Virus record (IMG/VR): IMGVR_UViG_3300032304_001528
Location: 1 to 20,550 of that record
From: a virus
Length of the DNA: 20,550 nt
Reading direction: 5' to 3' (one strand)
Of this stretch, positions 16,459-20,550 are shown piece by piece (positions within the stretch are counted from its first letter, which is position 1; each line of letters starts with the position of its first letter). The notes beneath the pieces are model-generated. The model was not told where the DNA came from and did not search any database. It saw only the letters and a program-made list of their open reading frames with translations. A program made the position numbers and the translations under genes.

Positions 16459-19400
16459 ATGGCAAACAGTAAAGTTTTCGTTTCTCCTGGAGTTTACACA
16501 TCTGAAGTTGATTTATCTTTCGTCGCTTCTAGTGTTGGTGTTACTACATTGGGTATTGTCGGTGAGACTCTTAAGGGTCCTGCTTTCGAACCAATTTTCA
16601 TCAAGAACTATGACGAATTTCAAACAATATTCGGAGGTACATCTCCAGAAAAATTTGTGAATACACAAATTCCTAAATATGAGGCAGCTTATATAGCTAA
16701 GGCATATTTACAACAATCAAATCAATTATTCGTATCAAGAATTCTTGGTTTATCAGGTTATGATGCGGGTCCATCATGGTCTATAAAAACAATTGCAAAT
16801 GTTGACCCAGGAACTGTAGGTTATAATGGTGTTACAAATAGTCCGACTCAATTAGTATTTAGTGCTGACACGTCTAGTGGTACTTTCAGTACATATACTT
16901 ATGGATTTGATGAAGGTGGGGTATCTACTGAACTAGTTGGTGTGGACATCAATCAAAGTTACAGAAAAACTGATGGAAGTACTTCAACAATCGCTCAAGA
17001 CATTAAAGATTGGATTTCAGATATGGTTGCTTATAATCAAACAACAGGTGTTGTTAATAATTTACCAATAGTATATTTTTGGGGTTCTATTCCTAGTTCA
17101 GTATATAATACATTAAGTTCGTATACTGCTCAAACTAATGTATTTGGTGTAAATTCTGTAACTCTATCAGCAAATACTCTTTCGAGTAGCGATAACGACC
17201 CTTGGTATTATGCAACTTTTCAAAATACAAACGGAGCGTTTGACGGATACGGTTTTTATATTGTACAAGACACATCTAGTTCTTTGTCGGTAACTACAGG
17301 CGTTGACACTGAAGGTTTTATGAATATTCGAACTTTTGAATACTCAGGAACATCATATTCAGATTATGATAACTTAGTTGTTGCAACATTACGTTCAAGA
17401 GGTAAGGCGTCTTACGTATCAGATAATGGACCTGTTTATGAAGTATCTGCAACAACAAACGTAAATATGGTTTGTACAGGTTCTTACTCAGGCGTATCAT
17501 CTAATCCATATTCTACTTTCAAAATTTCAGGTCTTACAAGAACAAATCAAACTTTCCAATTCGAAACCTCTCTTTTGAATTCTAACACAAATTATATTTC
17601 TAAAGTATTTGGAGTTTCTAACTTTGATAAACCAAGAACCGAGGTTCCTCTATTTGTAGAAGAAAGTTATTCTAACTTACTTAACTACGCATATAATAAA
17701 GGATACATTAGAGGATTGAATTGTAATTTGATTCCTTTGGATTCTGCAAGAAGCACGGGTGCAACATCAAGTTTGTCGATTGCTAATTATTTAGAACCTT
17801 ATCAAACACCTGAAACACCTTGGGTTGTTTCTGAAGTACGAGGCGATACAATATTTAGACTATTCAAATTTATAACAATTTCTGATGGTACTTCCGCAAA
17901 TAGAGAAGTTAAAATCTCTTTGGCTAACATGTCATTTGTGAGTAACACTTTCGATGTTTTAGTTAGAGATTATTACGATACTGACCAAAACCCAACTGTT
18001 ATTGAAAAATTCACTCAATGTTCTATGAACCCTAATTTAAATAATTATGTGGCTAAGAAAATTGGTTCTAAAAATGGTGAATATTCTTTAATCTCTAAAT
18101 TCATAATGGTTGAGGTTAATGAAGATGCACCTGAAGATTCATTACCATGTGGATTTGAAGGATACACAATTAGAACATATAGTGGAAGTACAGTTAATAA
18201 TCCACCTTTTGTTATCTATAAAACAAAATATGAAATACCTGGTTCTACAGTATTCGAACCACCTTTCAACACACCTATTGGAGCTGGAATTTCTATAACA
18301 ACTAATGGGGATAACGTAAGAAGAACTTACTTAGGTATATCCGATAAAATTGGTTTTGACGGAGATTTCTTTGATTACAAAGGAAAAATAAAGGCGGGTA
18401 ATTTATGTGAGGAGTCCACACAAGATGCTTGGGATTATAAAGTTAGAGGTTTCCACATGGATATCATGGCAAGTGCGATTACAATTTCTAATTCTTATAT
18501 AACAAGTGGAACCCCTGAATTCTTCGTTGGAGACGCTATCTTCCAATCGGAACCTGAAAGTCAAGATAACCCTTACTTTAGAACATTCGCAAGAAAATTC
18601 ACTGTATTACCTGCAGGTGGTTTTGATGGTTGGGACATCTACACTGAGTCAAGAACTAACACTGACAGATTTATTTTAGGTGGAACAGGATATAAAAAAG
18701 GAGCGTGTTTTAATTCAAGATACCCAAGTGCTACGGGTCAAGGTATGTTCAAACAAATAACAGTTGACCAAAATAGTGTAGATTATGCAAATACCGACTA
18801 TTATGCTTACTTGTTAGGTATGGAAAGCATGTCAAACCCTGAAGCGGTTAATATTAATGTGTTTGTTACTCCTGGCATTGATTATGTTAACAACTTATTG
18901 TTAGTGAATAGTGCAATTAATATTGCGGAAGTAGATAGAGCGGATTCTATCTATATTACAACAACACCTGACTGGGATATGTTTGTTCCTAACACAAATG
19001 ACACTGCGGACCAAATTTTCGCTCAATCGGCGGTTGACAACTTAGTTGATTCAGGAATTGATTCAAACTATACGGCAACTTACTACCCTTGGGTATTAAC
19101 GAGAGATACTGTAAATAATACACAGATTTATCTTCCACCAACAGCTGAGGTAACAAGAAACTTGGCACTTACTGATAATGTTGCATTCCCTTGGTTTGCA
19201 ACTGCTGGTTACACAAGAGGTCTTGTAAATTCTGTTAAGGCAAGAAAGAAACTATCACAAGAAGATAGAGATACTTTGTATGAAGGTAGAATTAATCCAA
19301 TTGCTACGTTCTCTGATGTTGGAACTGTAATTTGGGGTAATAAAACTTTACAAATCGCACAATCAGCACTTGATAGAATCAACGTAAGAAGATTGTTATT

Positions 19401-19683
19401 ACAAGCACGTAAGTTGATTTCTGCGGTATCAGTAAGATTACTATTCGAACAAAACGACGATATCGTAAGACAACAATTCTTGGATTCGGTTAATCCTATT
19501 TTGGATTCAATCAGAAGAGATAGAGGTCTTTATGATTTCAGAGTGACTGTTAGAAATACACCTGAAGACTTGGATAATAATAGACTTGTTGGTTCAATCT
19601 ATATCAAACCTACAAGAGCGTTAGAATTCATTGACATAACATTCTACATCACACCAACAGGTGCGTCTTTTGAGAACATATAA
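16459..19683 (+). CDS. 18: Contractile tail sheath protein, T4 gp18-like
   Basis: A sheath subunit of 1074 residues that would polymerise around the tail tube and contract during infection. I chose ATG 16459 (MANSKVFVSPGVYTSEVDLS) because SPGVYTxE near residue 10 is the usual N-terminus of sheath proteins; a longer frame from 16402 would begin inside the promoter region. The N-terminal GIVGETLKGPAFEP and the C-terminal block (RLLLQARKLISAVSVRLLFEQN, then DRGLYDFRVTVRN and GSIYIKPTRALEFIDITF, about 970-1065), which forms the conserved sheath core, are both intact. T4 gp18 has 659 residues; the extra 400 or so lie between these ends and probably form surface-exposed inserted domains. It is followed three bases after its stop by a microprotein gene. 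Confidence 0.95.
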   Translation: MANSKVFVSPGVYTSEVDLSFVASSVGVTTLGIVGETLKGPAFEPIFIKNYDEFQTIFGGTSPEKFVNTQIPKYEAAYIAKAYLQQSNQLFVSRILGLSGYDAGPSWSIKTIANVDPGTVGYNGVTNSPTQLVFSADTSSGTFSTYTYGFDEGGVSTELVGVDINQSYRKTDGSTSTIAQDIKDWISDMVAYNQTTGVVNNLPIVYFWGSIPSSVYNTLSSYTAQTNVFGVNSVTLSANTLSSSDNDPWYYATFQNTNGAFDGYGFYIVQDTSSSLSVTTGVDTEGFMNIRTFEYSGTSYSDYDNLVVATLRSRGKASYVSDNGPVYEVSATTNVNMVCTGSYSGVSSNPYSTFKISGLTRTNQTFQFETSLLNSNTNYISKVFGVSNFDKPRTEVPLFVEESYSNLLNYAYNKGYIRGLNCNLIPLDSARSTGATSSLSIANYLEPYQTPETPWVVSEVRGDTIFRLFKFITISDGTSANREVKISLANMSFVSNTFDVLVRDYYDTDQNPTVIEKFTQCSMNPNLNNYVAKKIGSKNGEYSLISKFIMVEVNEDAPEDSLPCGFEGYTIRTYSGSTVNNPPFVIYKTKYEIPGSTVFEPPFNTPIGAGISITTNGDNVRRTYLGISDKIGFDGDFFDYKGKIKAGNLCEESTQDAWDYKVRGFHMDIMASAITISNSYITSGTPEFFVGDAIFQSEPESQDNPYFRTFARKFTVLPAGGFDGWDIYTESRTNTDRFILGGTGYKKGACFNSRYPSATGQGMFKQITVDQNSVDYANTDYYAYLLGMESMSNPEAVNINVFVTPGIDYVNNLLLVNSAINIAEVDRADSIYITTTPDWDMFVPNTNDTADQIFAQSAVDNLVDSGIDSNYTATYYPWVLTRDTVNNTQIYLPPTAEVTRNLALTDNVAFPWFATAGYTRGLVNSVKARKKLSQEDRDTLYEGRINPIATFSDVGTVIWGNKTLQIAQSALDRINVRRLLLQARKLISAVSVRLLFEQNDDIVRQQFLDSVNPILDSIRRDRGLYDFRVTVRNTPEDLDNNRLVGSIYIKPTRALEFIDITFYITPTGASFENI

Positions 19684-19686
19684 TAT

Positions 19687-19797
19687 ATGAACAAGAACAA
19701 TAAAAAAACCAAAACTCAAACAAACGAGTCAAAACCTAAATCAATCGTGGTTAGTGAGGCTCAATTAGAGAGGCTGATTCAAAAATTGTCGAAATGA
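19687..19797 (+). CDS. 36-residue microprotein with VSEAQL motif
   Basis: A very short but plausible gene: ATG 19687 three bases after the sheath stop, with its own stop overlapping the next ATG as ATGA. The first half is polar and basic (MNKNNKKTKTQTNESKPKS), followed by IVVSEAQLERLIQKLSK, an amphipathic helix. That helix resembles the first residues of the 381-residue protein at 8717-9862. Function unknown; it could be a small prohead or tail component. Coupling on both sides argues that it is translated. Confidence 0.6.
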   Translation: MNKNNKKTKTQTNESKPKSIVVSEAQLERLIQKLSK

Positions 19798-20550
19798 TTA
19801 AAAAAGGGATATATAAAAGACCAGTCTCCGTGTCCGAAGGGATTACGGAGGCTGGAACTCCCGACATGAAGTATTACGCTTTTGATTGGGATGACAATAT
19901 TATGAACATGCCAACAAAAATTATCTTGAAAAGTAAAGATGGTGAAGAAGTTGGAATGTCAACTGAGGATTTTGCACATCATAGAACTATGATAGGTAAA
20001 GAAGACTTTCAATATGAGGGTAATACAATTGTAGGTTTCGCAGAAAATGCTTTTAGAAACTTCGTAGTTTCAGGAGATAAGAAATTCATAATAGATTCAA
20101 TGACAGCACCTACCGGTCCTGCTTGGTCTGACTTTGTTGAGGCCATTAATAATGGTTCAATATTTGCAATCATTACCGCAAGAGGTCATACACCGTCAGT
20201 TTTAAGAGAGGCTTGTTATAATCTTATATTGTCGAACAGAGATGGTATATCATTTACAGAACTTGTAAAAAATCTTGAAAAATATAGAGACATTGCGGGT
20301 TTCCAAGGCAACCAAGATAAAATGGAAATCCTAAATGAATATCTTGATTTATGTAGATTTTACCCTGTGGCATATGGTGAAGGTTCATCAATTAGTCCTG
20401 AACAAGGAAAAATAAATGCGATGAAAGAGTTTATCTCTTACATAAAAGAAATTTCAAATTCTATAGGAAAAAAGGCGTTTCTTAAAAACGATGTAAGTAA
20501 TAATTTCATTCCAAAACCAACTTTAGGGTTTTCAGATGACGATATTAGAA
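19794..20550 (+). CDS. HAD-like phosphatase, C-terminus outside window
   Basis: The gene runs off the right edge; 252 residues are visible. HAD superfamily motifs are present: motif I YAFDWDDNI (nucleophile D31, acid D33), motif II IITARG with T128, a possible motif III Lys near K231, and motif IV GFSDDD (D248-D250). HAD enzymes remove or transfer phosphate from small molecules or nucleic-acid ends. The substrate cannot be read from this sequence. Before the domain there is an N-terminal stretch of about 25 residues ending SVSEGITEAGTPD, which contains an ITE/A site fitting prohead-protease cleavage. The start is ATG 19794, overlapping the microprotein stop by four bases. In T4 this position, after the sheath, leads to tube and portal genes; neither is in view. 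Confidence 0.82.
   Translation, partial: MIKKGIYKRPVSVSEGITEAGTPDMKYYAFDWDDNIMNMPTKIILKSKDGEEVGMSTEDFAHHRTMIGKEDFQYEGNTIVGFAENAFRNFVVSGDKKFIIDSMTAPTGPAWSDFVEAINNGSIFAIITARGHTPSVLREACYNLILSNRDGISFTELVKNLEKYRDIAGFQGNQDKMEILNEYLDLCRFYPVAYGEGSSISPEQGKINAMKEFISYIKEISNSIGKKAFLKNDVSNNFIPKPTLGFSDDDIR

Overview
The window reads as part of the genome of a T4-like myovirus (tailed phage with a contractile tail) that infects a member of the Bacteroidetes, probably a flavobacterium-like host. The phage part rests on a family B DNA polymerase with T4 gp43 architecture, a gp18-type tail sheath, neck/tail-completion-like structural proteins, an HNH homing endonuclease and an SNF2-type helicase packed with almost no intergenic space. 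The host part rests on AT-rich DNA, very few Shine-Dalgarno sequences (most starts follow A/T-rich leaders), and two proteins built from typical Bacteroidetes surface modules: a BspA-like repeat adhesin and a secreted gliding-motility-style protein with a 'FGQ' signal peptide. No stretch longer than 300 bases lacks a gene.

Layout. (1) 1-3582, plus strand: the end of a large Thr/Pro-rich adhesin (LamG-like domain, PKD-like domain, 14 BspA/DUF285 repeats), open at the left edge, coupled by TAATG to a small probable virion protein. (2) 3583-7235, plus: DNA polymerase, then a 51-residue ribbon-helix-helix-like protein overlapping an HNH endonuclease. (3) 7232-13197, minus: in transcription order an SNF2 helicase, a manganese-type superoxide dismutase fused to a nuclease-like C-terminal region, an unknown 381-residue protein coupled to it, a gp13-like neck protein and a 111-residue protein. 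(4) 13250-14804, plus: two virion structural proteins. (5) 14797-16339, minus: a small RHH-like gene plus the secreted host-type protein, forming an inserted 'moron' cassette. (6) 16459-20550, plus: large tail sheath, a 36-residue microprotein and a HAD-like phosphatase that runs off the right edge.

How it fits together. Nearly every gene or pair of genes that begins a transcription unit is preceded by the same octamer, ATATTTAT, always in the same orientation relative to the gene, in front of replication genes and virion genes alike. I read it as the phage's own promoter element. Polymerase and SNF2 helicase serve replication and recombination; sheath, neck-like proteins and the repeat adhesin build the virion; the SOD fusion, the secreted protein and the HAD phosphatase are accessory genes.

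The most unusual items are the SOD-nuclease-like fusion, the promoter octamer, the exported Bacteroidetes protein that stops abruptly against a virion gene, and a short shared peptide ([IV]SE[SA]QLxRL) in two otherwise unrelated proteins. All functional statements come from reading sequence alone; no database search was run.
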